Shown here in pieces: positions 24,089 to 30,917 of a stretch of 35,091 nucleotides of DNA (its first letter is position 1; each line of letters opens with the position of its first letter). A program made the position numbers and the translations under genes. The stretch spans positions 1 through 35,091 of the forward strand of contig JBASEY010000013.1 of assembly GCA_049652745.1 (NCBI GenBank). The letters are read 5' to 3'. The notes beneath the pieces are model-generated. The model had not been told where the DNA came from, did not search any database, and saw only the letters and a list, made by a program, of their open reading frames with translations. The DNA is from JBASEY01 sp049652745. Lineage in GTDB: Bacteria > CSSED10-310.

Positions 24089-26461
24089 CTATAAGCAATT
24101 CTTCCTTGAAAGATTAGCACAAAACAAACTGAATACAAACACATAAAAGCAACAGCCGATACACGTCAAAAACAACCCCAACCTCCAGGAAAGCGGTTCA
24201 TACCGAAATTCAATCCGGTTGTGACCAGGCTCGACAAAAACACCCCGCATCATGTGGTTGACTCTATAACAGGTTTTAATTTGATCATTGACCAGGACGG
24301 TCCATCCCGGATAAAACGTGTCGGACAGTGCCAGCAGCGCTTCCGAACGCGAAAAAGTCTCCAGACTGATGCGATGGGCACCGTAGGTCGTGAATCGAAC
24401 GGAATCCTCCGTGGCATCGACAGGTGCCGTCGGCGCCGAAAAAGGAAGCATGTCCGTCGTATAGCAGATCAAGCTCAAATCCACGTCGGGTTGAAGCAAT
24501 GCTTTCTTGACATCGTCATCGTTTTCAAGAGTTTTCCAATTATGCACCAGAAAAGCGCGTTCCAGGTATCGAGGATTCAAAAACACGTGTACACCGCCGG
24601 AAGTCCGATAGGGTACCAAGTCACCGGGCGCCGTGTCCCAATCCGTTGTCGGCAGCAGCACATATTTGACGTTCAGCGCGTCAACCAAAGGGGAGCTCCA
24701 CTTGTTCAACCACATCATCCTAAGCGCCGGAAGCGTATATTCCCGCGTCAAAATATCCGGAGAAAACAATGAGACGTACTCTTCCGTCAGCAACGGCGTC
24801 ATCGCGTCATTGCCGCGTATATCATGCATGTTCAGCAACGACGCCAGGTGCGGGGGATAGGTGTGACCGATCGGAAGGGTTCTAAACGGATTTTGGGTCG
24901 GATCGACCTGTACGATCGAGGCGCTTTTCGGTCGCGCATCCAGGCGTTCCGGCGGGCTTGTTGGATTGAAGCCGGCTCCGAAATAGAGCAGTTCGACGGC
25001 AGGCAGCAGGATAAAAGCAAAGATTGACAGAAATTGATATCGAAGAGATGAATTCAACGAGGCTATAAACAGAAGCGCCAGCGTCGTCACGGCGATCCAT
25101 ATGGACCGAGAAGGGTCGGCATCAGCTTGGTATGAGGACGGCCGCGGCAGAAAGTGAACGCCGACAAGCACAGCGATGATCAGCAAGATCGAAATCCATC
25201 GGATCGCTCGGCGTCCGTCGATGTCCCGGTTGTTGACCAATGCGTTCAGCATGAAGGCAGCCAGTGTGATCATGCTGAACGATGTCACCAAGGCCAGCCG
25301 GAAATTGTAGGCCATGATAAAGCCGGGTAACGATGACACGATGGAGTAGATGGGGCGCACGCCGAACACCGTCAAGACGGTTATCGACGCGATACAGGCA
25401 TGGATTTTGACGATGGTTCTTTTTTGCAGGATCAAAACAGCGGCCAGAGCCAGTACGACAACGGTGATACCGATAAAAAGACCTCCGATTTCCGATGAAT
25501 TGAAATCCGGATGCCAATAGGTGTCGTCGGCGGAACTGCCGAAGAGTTTCGGCATCAGGAGTGTCAGGGCGAATTCAGGATTCAGCCAGCCCTGAATGAC
25601 GACGCCGCGGGCGCGTGTGGCGTAGGCGACCGAGCGGGATAGATATTCGGCGAACGGCATCAGCATAGCGCCGGCGATCAGTATCGATGTCAGGATTGCG
25701 ATCGCCAAGGCTCCGGTTGTTTCAAAGAAACGTCGGTTTTGGTGTTTACGCAGCGTGAACCCGGCAAAAAAATACAGGACGGCGGCGCTGACCGTGTGCA
25801 AGGAGGTTTGTATATGGCCGGCAAACAAGCTCATCGTTATGGCCAGGGAGACGAGCGGGACGGCTCGGATGGTTTTATGGTGCAATAAATCCATGCTCAA
25901 AAACAGCATCGGCAGCCAGGCGGCGACGCGAGCGTGCGGGTGACCCAGCCAGACAATCATGAAACCGCTCAAGCCGAAAGCCGTGATGCCGAGCGTGATC
26001 GCGGACGTTGTCAGGCGATGGTGACGCAGGTAAAGGCCCATGCCGATACCGGCGACAAGGATATGCAGAAACGCTCTCAGTACCGTATAAAACCGAATGG
26101 TAAAGACGTCCAGTAATCGGTCGATCGGATACATAAGCGCGTTTTGATACAAGCCGGCGAATGGATAGCCGCAAAAGGCGGTAGGGTCCCAAAGCGGGAT
26201 TCGGCCTTGTCGTATCGACGTCCGCGCCAGTTCACGCCAGGGATAAAACTCTAGAATTTCATCGAACAGGATCCAGTTGACCGGATCGAGTTGCGTTTCG
26301 GGATACTCCTGTTGCCACGGATGATACCGATACAGAATTTCGGCGGGTATGATCGCATGGCCTTTGAAGACTGCGGCGGGAAACAGACAGATGAAGCTCA
26401 GAACCAATAATAGGATGCCCGGCCATAGCGCCCCCGAAACAGTTGAGTCGTTATCCCGCAT
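24089..26461 (-). CDS. YfhO-family large polytopic membrane protein (GT-C-like)
   Basis: The 790-residue protein begins with a hydrophobic helix (LLLVLSFICLFPAAVF) and a long first outside loop containing RIPLWDPTAFCGYPFAG, the pattern typical of YfhO proteins. About eleven or twelve further hydrophobic segments follow up to residue ~500, then a soluble C-terminal domain with EPGHNRIEFRYEP and a final hydrophobic helix (LFLTCIGCCFYVFVFSLF). YfhO proteins are GT-C-like and in Firmicutes have been linked to lipoteichoic acid glycosylation. In this Gram-negative LPS context it may add a sugar to a periplasmic or LPS acceptor from a lipid-linked donor. The donor could come from the Dpm-like GT2 enzymes elsewhere in the window. 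Confidence 0.85.
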   Translation of the reverse strand: MRDNDSTVSGALWPGILLLVLSFICLFPAAVFKGHAIIPAEILYRYHPWQQEYPETQLDPVNWILFDEILEFYPWRELARTSIRQGRIPLWDPTAFCGYPFAGLYQNALMYPIDRLLDVFTIRFYTVLRAFLHILVAGIGMGLYLRHHRLTTSAITLGITAFGLSGFMIVWLGHPHARVAAWLPMLFLSMDLLHHKTIRAVPLVSLAITMSLFAGHIQTSLHTVSAAVLYFFAGFTLRKHQNRRFFETTGALAIAILTSILIAGAMLMPFAEYLSRSVAYATRARGVVIQGWLNPEFALTLLMPKLFGSSADDTYWHPDFNSSEIGGLFIGITVVVLALAAVLILQKRTIVKIHACIASITVLTVFGVRPIYSIVSSLPGFIMAYNFRLALVTSFSMITLAAFMLNALVNNRDIDGRRAIRWISILLIIAVLVGVHFLPRPSSYQADADPSRSIWIAVTTLALLFIASLNSSLRYQFLSIFAFILLPAVELLYFGAGFNPTSPPERLDARPKSASIVQVDPTQNPFRTLPIGHTYPPHLASLLNMHDIRGNDAMTPLLTEEYVSLFSPDILTREYTLPALRMMWLNKWSSPLVDALNVKYVLLPTTDWDTAPGDLVPYRTSGGVHVFLNPRYLERAFLVHNWKTLENDDDVKKALLQPDVDLSLICYTTDMLPFSAPTAPVDATEDSVRFTTYGAHRISLETFSRSEALLALSDTFYPGWTVLVNDQIKTCYRVNHMMRGVFVEPGHNRIEFRYEPLSWRLGLFLTCIGCCFYVFVFSLFCANLSRKNCL

Positions 26462-26483
26462 GGCCTTTGTTCAGCGTCGGTGT

Positions 26484-27566
26484 TTACGACGGATTTTCGA
26501 TGCGGTGGACAACGAGGTTGTTTTGGGTGATAAACGGAAGATTTTGACCGAACACGTTGGCCAGGTTGGTGAATGTCATCGGTAGTCCACGGCTGCCTAA
26601 AGGATTCGTGCCTTCGTTGAGTTGAATATGCAGGTGTGCGTAAGCGCAGGCGCCGGAATTGCCGACGTTGGCGATCGATGCGCCCCGCCTGACCCTGCCC
26701 CCTTCTTTGACCGTGATCGAATCTTTTTGCAGGTGAGCGTAAAAGCTGTAACGGTCCTGGTCATGCTGAACGATGATGTGGTTGCCCAGTAACGCCGACA
26801 GATAGCCGAATTTTTTTACATGCCGATTGAATTGGTCGGTCGCACCGGTGCATTCCGCCGGATTATCGGGCAGTCGGCTTTCAGCGGCAATGATATCGCC
26901 GTCGTGCATCGCTTCGACGGGTAAACCGAAACCGTAATAATCGGTCGGGTCATTGGACTGGCCTTTGCGGATCAAGCCGTTTTCGCCCAGTTTGACCAGG
27001 TCGATCGCGAATTCCTGGCCGGCATAAACGCGATGTCCCAGCGTATTGTCATAATTATTGACGACCTGCCAGATCTCTTTGAGCGGGAAATGATAGGCTC
27101 TTTTACCGACAAACGGGACGATCGCGGTTTCAGCTCGTCCGATCAGATGGGTTCCTGAAAAGGCGCGGGCGATCAAGGTGTCCGGAACCGACGCCGCCAG
27201 AAAACGGATCGGAAAACGCCTGAAAAGACCCTTGCTGCCGGGTTGAAAGGTCAGATCGGTCTGCAGCGAATCCATGTGTTCGGCAAGGTATTCACCGACC
27301 AGGTTGCGCTTGGATTCACTCGACAGCGAGTTCAACTCGGCATCGATCGCAAGGTGTGATGTCAGCGCCGGAACAGGAATTTCCATTCTCCATATCGGGT
27401 TATCCTGAACCATCAGGTCAAGGATGATGCGGGTCAAGCGTCGTGAAACCGATTCGTCGTTCTCCAGTAGAATACTATTGATAAACAGGTCCACCATATG
27501 TCGGCCGTCGCCGAGCGGGGCCACCATCGGTATCAGGTGATCAGGCCACGTAAAACTAATCTTCAT
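26484..27566 (-). CDS. M23-family (LytM-like) peptidase-domain protein
   Basis: I use the ATG at 27566 because AAAGGAGACG lies upstream and the protein MKISFTWPDHL starts cleanly. A longer frame reaches 27794 but that part overlaps the NYN gene and reads as antisense. The ~360-residue product has an alpha/beta N-terminal half and a C-terminal M23 domain: GQEFAIDLV (metal Asp), GNHIIVQHDQDRYSFYAHLQ and AYAHLHIQLNEG (HxH motif). M23 enzymes are zinc endopeptidases of peptidoglycan cross-links, but no signal peptide is evident, so export or a cytosolic role is open. Its start overlaps the end of the NYN-CSD gene by 11 bases. Confidence 0.85.
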   Translation of the reverse strand: MKISFTWPDHLIPMVAPLGDGRHMVDLFINSILLENDESVSRRLTRIILDLMVQDNPIWRMEIPVPALTSHLAIDAELNSLSSESKRNLVGEYLAEHMDSLQTDLTFQPGSKGLFRRFPIRFLAASVPDTLIARAFSGTHLIGRAETAIVPFVGKRAYHFPLKEIWQVVNNYDNTLGHRVYAGQEFAIDLVKLGENGLIRKGQSNDPTDYYGFGLPVEAMHDGDIIAAESRLPDNPAECTGATDQFNRHVKKFGYLSALLGNHIIVQHDQDRYSFYAHLQKDSITVKEGGRVRRGASIANVGNSGACAYAHLHIQLNEGTNPLGSRGLPMTFTNLANVFGQNLPFITQNNLVVHRIENPS

Positions 27567-28419
27567 GACTATCGTCTCCTTTTGCGGGTTCATCCGTTGT
27601 TTGTGAAGGGGCGAAACCCGGGAACTGTTCATCGTCACACCGTGACGACCAACCGTTTTCATCCGGCCGCAACACGCATGCGTTGACGGCGCGGCGCCCC
27701 CTTTCGTCTTCAACCAATTCAAAATCGATAATGGCATGCTGATCCCGAAGTGCGGCGAAGCGTTCATTCGAGACGCGTCCGCCCTCCAGATCATTGCCGT
27801 GAATGAATATTTCTCTGTCGATATCGTCCAGTCTCAGTGAGCGGAATACGGACAGCCACCCGAAATATTTCTCTTCGTTGACGGCTGTCAGCAATCCGCG
27901 GCGTCGGCCTTCCGGCACCGGAATCAGGTCCGGTATGGTGAAGCCAGAGATAAAATGGTCGGCAGTTTCGCGCAGTTCGCGGCTGCAGTAGTGCAGGCCG
28001 ATGACATCGACGCGGCAGCCCAGGTCCTGGCAGGCTGCGACCAGTCGAGTGAAATCCCCGTCACCGGACAGCAGCACGATATATTCCAGCACGCGTGCGT
28101 GCATGATCGCGTCGACGGCCAGCTCGAGATCCGCGTTGGCTTTGGTGACCAGAACACCGTCGGCGTCCCTGTAGCGGCGCACGGGTTTTAGAATGACTTT
28201 GTAGCCCATTTGGCGAAGGTTTGAACGATATAAATCTTTTTTGCGCCTGAAATCCATATCGATCGCTTCGCGTTCTGCATCAAAGGCCAGATAGGTGTTT
28301 GCCCGGATGATAGAGGCATCCTGAGCCCGAACGAAATCCAAAAGGGTATCATATCGCAACCCCCAGCCGCCGGTTCGCATCACGTTTTCCGCATCGATGA
28401 AAATACCTGTCTTTAACAT
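27556..28419 (-). CDS. NYN (PIN-like) ribonuclease domain fused to a cold-shock-like domain
   Basis: The ATG at 28419 gives MLKTGIFIDAENVMR; upstream TTG/GTG starts near 28452 would add about 11 residues. Residues 1-~155 are a NYN domain: IFIDAENV (catalytic Asp), KANADLELAVDAIM and LLSGDGDFTRLV, the acidic residues expected for a metal-dependent nuclease. Residues ~175-240 fit a cold-shock/OB fold: KYFGWLSVF as an RNP1-like strand, EIFIHGNDL as RNP2, then IIDFELVEDERGRRAVNACV. The tail is acidic and disordered. The likely role is RNA cleavage with the OB domain adding RNA binding. It heads the minus-strand unit, diverging from the secreted-protein gene at 28566. Confidence 0.85.
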   Translation of the reverse strand: MLKTGIFIDAENVMRTGGWGLRYDTLLDFVRAQDASIIRANTYLAFDAEREAIDMDFRRKKDLYRSNLRQMGYKVILKPVRRYRDADGVLVTKANADLELAVDAIMHARVLEYIVLLSGDGDFTRLVAACQDLGCRVDVIGLHYCSRELRETADHFISGFTIPDLIPVPEGRRRGLLTAVNEEKYFGWLSVFRSLRLDDIDREIFIHGNDLEGGRVSNERFAALRDQHAIIDFELVEDERGRRAVNACVLRPDENGWSSRCDDEQFPGFAPSQTTDEPAKGDDSHED

Positions 28420-28454
28420 GAATCTGGTCAATCCTTTCACATAAACAGCCAACT

Positions 28455-28467
28455 CTTACCTTGTAAG
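28455..28467. promoter_or_regulatory. Small inverted repeat in the divergent promoter region
   Basis: CTTAC-CTT-GTAAG is a perfect 5-bp inverted repeat between the divergent NYN gene and the secreted-protein gene (28420-28565). It could be an operator half-site pair, but it is short and may be chance. Confidence 0.2.
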
Positions 28468-28565
28468 CATACCGTATTTCCCCGATTCTCTCCACTCGAA
28501 AAATGATTGCTCTACAGAAACGCTCCTGTTAAGGTTAGTCAGGGTTTCAAAAGGGAGAGACCGAG

Positions 28566-29234
28566 ATGATGGGCAGATATTTAGTGATTTCATGGCTGAT
28601 ACTGGTTGGAGCGACTGCGGCGGCGTGTTGGACTGAACAGAATTTTCTTGGGATGATCAACGATGCTCAGCATTTGCTTCCGGATAACCTGCAAAATCTG
28701 ATCAGCAGGTATTCCGCGGAGTTTTATAGGGAATGTGCGCCGTCCAGTGCATCGATCGGCGCCAGGGATCAACTGGTCGAGTCGATCTTGAAGGATAGCC
28801 ATGATGCCATCACATCGTTCACGACCGGCAGATCGTTTGCGTCCGGCACTCGGTTGTTGGGTCGTATCGGCGCTTCGATTGCGCATATGCATGCCTTGTT
28901 GACCGATACAAGCAAGCTCAACAATAAAAACTGGCAGACGGATTACGCGATTTTTCTTCAGAAAAACCGGCCGCATCTGCGGATACGATGGCAGGGTGCG
29001 GATAAGCGGCCGAAAAGCCGGGATGAATTGAAGGCTTTATTGACGAAATCGGTTGCCAATCACCAAAAGGCATCGAAAATATTGGAAGACAATTTGAATC
29101 GTGAAAACAAGAGTATTTCGGAATATGACACAATGTCGGCTCCGTTCGGTATCGGATCGATGTCGTATTCCAGTGCGGTCGCTTCGATAGCGATGACGTG
29201 GTTATATATATGGGATCAGGCGGGGGGAATGTGA
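28566..29234 (+). CDS. Exported protein of unknown function, possibly PLC/P1-nuclease-like
   Basis: GGGAGAG precedes the ATG. The 222-residue product has an N-terminal export signal (LVISWLILVGATAAAC); the Cys at the end could be a weak lipobox. The mature N-terminus (WTEQNFLGMINDAQHLLPDN) recalls zinc-dependent phospholipase C/P1-nuclease-like proteins, which start with Trp and a helix leading to a LLPxxL motif, but the usual His ligands are not obvious. A later stretch is helical (SVANHQKASKILEDN) and the C-terminus is hydrophobic (AVASIAMTWLYIW). The family assignment is tentative. It is transcribed alone, with a repeat region downstream. Confidence 0.65.
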   Translation: MMGRYLVISWLILVGATAAACWTEQNFLGMINDAQHLLPDNLQNLISRYSAEFYRECAPSSASIGARDQLVESILKDSHDAITSFTTGRSFASGTRLLGRIGASIAHMHALLTDTSKLNNKNWQTDYAIFLQKNRPHLRIRWQGADKRPKSRDELKALLTKSVANHQKASKILEDNLNRENKSISEYDTMSAPFGIGSMSYSSAVASIAMTWLYIWDQAGGM

Positions 29235-29260
29235 ACCTCTGATTTGCTCCTGTTTATTTT

Positions 29261-29325
29261 CGAGAGACCTCATCCCCCGGCCCCTTCTCCATTGCTGGAG
29301 AAGGGGGGCTTGTTTTTCGGGGACA
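29261..29325. repeat. Palindromic intergenic repeat, copy 3 (best preserved stem)
   Basis: The core is CCCCTTCTCC (29281-29290), loop ATTGCT, GGAGAAGGGG (29297-29306), a perfect 10-bp stem, flanked by CATCCCCCGG on the left and CTTGTTTTTCGGGGACA on the right. Lying just after a stop codon, it could also act as a 3' structure for the secreted-protein gene. Confidence 0.75.
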
Positions 29326-29332
29326 TCATTGT

Positions 29333-29435
29333 CTGAACACGATTACGGGATTAAAGGATTACCAGGATTAGTCTTTGCTTTCTTGGAATCTCATCGTGCC
29401 CATCTTTGTAATCTTTGAAATCGTGTTCAAACAGT
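29333..29435. repeat. Imperfect inverted repeat GAACACGATT...AATCGTGTTC
   Basis: GAACACGATTACGGGATTAA on the left is mirrored about 75 bases later by TTTGAAATCGTGTTC. The arms share GAACACGATT and an AAAGGATTA/TAATCTTT segment. It lies between the convergent secreted-protein gene and ispD. GGATTAAAGGATTA-type repeats are seen between genes in several bacterial groups; the function is unknown. Confidence 0.5.
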
Positions 29436-29450
29436 CATTGGGAATGCAAA

Positions 29451-29597
29451 GTCAATATTCAATAACCAGTCATCAAGTGTTGGAATTCAGAATCTATTGT
29501 CCTCTGGTTTTGGATAGCAAACCAACCGACCACAATCCACTAAAAAACTCCCAGCTCAGCACTCAGGACTCAGCACTCAGGACTCAGCACTTAACTA
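29451..29597. repeat. Composite intergenic repeat, copy 2 (no stem, CTCAGCACT tandem)
   Basis: GTCAATATTCAATAACCAGT, then CATCAAGTGTTGGAATTCAG, leads to a 14-bp tandem (CTCAGCACTCAGGA, nearly three units, 29554-29594) ending CAGCACTTAACTA. The block order matches copy 1, but the GC hairpin is missing. The last bases reach the ispD stop codon. Together with the two repeats before it, this fills the 360-base gap; I see no gene there. Confidence 0.6.
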
Positions 29598-30308
29598 TTG
29601 CAGGTCTTCGGTTCGGGTGATTTTTTTATTGTCGGGTTCGCCGGGAATGACGGCGACGGTATATCCGGCTTCCATGGCGACGACGCCGTCGTCGGTGTAG
29701 GTGTGAATGCCGCGGTGCAAGGCGGCGTGATGGGCGTCGCGGATAGCGCTGAGGATAAATCCTTGTGGTGTTTGTACGTGTGCGATTGTTTTGCGGTCAG
29801 GATAATCGATGACGATATTGTTGTGGTGGATGATCAGGCTGTCGGTGCAGGCGATGGTGGGAATAACGGCGGTACAGCCTCCAGCCAGAGTTTTGAGGAT
29901 AGTCGTGATCAGGTTATGTGAGACCCAAGGTCGTGCGGCGTCGTGGATCAGGACGGGTATCTGATCGGGACCTTCCAGGGCATCCAGGCCCATACGGCAG
30001 GAGTCCTGTCGGTATTCGCCGCCCGGGACGATTTTTATCTTATGGAAGATCGGTGTTAGTTTGGCGATCGAGTGTGTCAGATCGATCCAGTCCGGGTGAC
30101 TGACAATGACCAAGGTGTTCAGGCTATCGAATGCGGCGAAAGCATCGATTGACCATTTCAGGATGGGTTTATTGTTCAGGTTAATGAATTGTTTCGGTTT
30201 TTCACTACCAAAACGGTTACCGGTCCCGCCGGCGACGATGACGGCGTGGAAAGCGGGGAGAGAGACTGATTTGTTTTGGTTTGAAGTGTTCATAGGCACG
30301 TCGAACAT
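29595..30308 (-). CDS. ispD: 2-C-methyl-D-erythritol 4-phosphate cytidylyltransferase (IspD)
   Basis: The 237-residue protein shows the IspD pattern: VIVAGGTGNRFG (23-34) followed by SEKPKQF, VPGGEYRQDSCRMGL, VLIHDAARPWVS, HVQTPQGF and TDDGVVAMEAG. It catalyses CTP plus methylerythritol phosphate to CDP-methylerythritol, the third step of the MEP isoprenoid pathway. The start could be the ATG at 30308 or 30293; neither has a clear ribosome binding site, and the domain begins ~20 residues in. It is alone on its strand, flanked by repeats on both sides. The nearby UbiA-family enzyme also uses isoprenoids but is separated by an insertion sequence. Confidence 0.95.
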   Translation of the reverse strand: MFDVPMNTSNQNKSVSLPAFHAVIVAGGTGNRFGSEKPKQFINLNNKPILKWSIDAFAAFDSLNTLVIVSHPDWIDLTHSIAKLTPIFHKIKIVPGGEYRQDSCRMGLDALEGPDQIPVLIHDAARPWVSHNLITTILKTLAGGCTAVIPTIACTDSLIIHHNNIVIDYPDRKTIAHVQTPQGFILSAIRDAHHAALHRGIHTYTDDGVVAMEAGYTVAVIPGEPDNKKITRTEDLQ

Positions 30309-30380
30309 TTTATGAATTCAAGTGGGTTTGGTCAATTATTGTTAAGAGGTGAGGCGTAAGGGGTAAGGGGTTAGAGGATT

Positions 30381-30731
30381 GAATATCCAATATCCTATGT
30401 CCAATTTCCAGGTAGGGGCGGGTTTCAAACCCGCCCGTTTTTAATGGTTTCATAATTCACAAATCGGAATCTGAAGTAATATTTAGGGCAAAAATATTGA
30501 AGATGACGTCATAATCAATATTCTGAACAGTATTTATAATGTTGTTGATATCAATGATTTAGTTCTATAGTGAAGACGATTTTAGGACCCATTACAATCT
30601 CGATAAATTCGATGGATTTTTCGGGCGGGTTTGAAACCCGCCCCTACGGATTTGATTGCATGCCGAGATCGTTGATGAGTGTAAACTTTTAACCAGGAGC
30701 CAGAAACCGCATTTCGCGTCAGCGAAATGAT
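30381..30731. repeat. Composite intergenic repeat, copy 3, apparently split by a MITE-like element
   Basis: The left block GAATATCCAATATCCTATGT (from 30381) and the right block AACCAGGAGCCAGAAACC (from 30691) with a perfect 8-bp hairpin CATTTCGC-GTCA-GCGAAATG (30710-30729) flank the 236-bp palindromic-TIR element. Elsewhere the two blocks lie about 60-90 bases apart, so the element looks inserted into this copy. Confidence 0.5.
30412..30647. mobile_element. MITE-like element, 236 bp, with 26-bp perfect palindromic TIRs
   Basis: The left arm 30412-30437 begins GTAGGGGCGGGTTTC and ends AAACCCGCCCG. The right arm 30622-30647 is its exact reverse complement. Each arm is itself a palindrome (GGGCGGGTTT, one base, AAACCCGCCC). 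The ~184-bp interior is AT-rich and has no coding frame. No clear target-site duplication is visible. This fits a non-autonomous element mobilised in trans, or a pair of dispersed palindromes that happen to be inverted. Confidence 0.6.
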
Positions 30732-30871
30732 GTCTTCTTCTTCGTTGAGGTGTTATTTTTATATTTATTGAAGGCATCGATCTGGGCTTTGAAGGTTAAG
30801 TAGCTAAAAATTGGAGTCATCATTCGGATTGTGCTTTTGACAGCTTCTTTAAACGGGTCGAATTGTGCCAT
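30719..30871 (-). CDS. Small 50-residue protein, unknown function
   Basis: A minus-strand frame starts at the ATG at 30871 with AAAAGGTGATCAAT upstream, a good ribosome binding site at normal spacing. The product begins MAQFDPFKEAVKSTIRMM, continues TPIFSYLTFKAQIDAFNKYK and ends in a Lys/Ser/Thr-rich tail. It is small, basic and probably helical. Its stop codon lies in the loop of the intergenic hairpin at 30710-30729. The transposase ends 46 bases upstream on the same strand, so the two could share a transcript. I do not recognise a family; it could be a passenger of the insertion sequence, a host gene cut by it, or a chance frame. Confidence 0.45.
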   Translation of the reverse strand: MAQFDPFKEAVKSTIRMMTPIFSYLTFKAQIDAFNKYKNNTSTKKKTSFR

Positions 30872-30917
30872 ATTGATCACCTTTTATTATTGATGCAAGC
30901 GTAAAAACTCGTTTTTT

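Noticed and set aside
24221..24772. 183-residue frame antisense to the YfhO-like gene
   Set aside because: It is fully inside a well-supported membrane-protein gene and its composition is that of a shadow frame.
27567..27794. N-terminal extension of the M23 peptidase gene
   Set aside because: The stretch lies within the NYN-CSD gene in another frame and has no domain-like sequence. A good AAAGGAG site supports the ATG at 27566.
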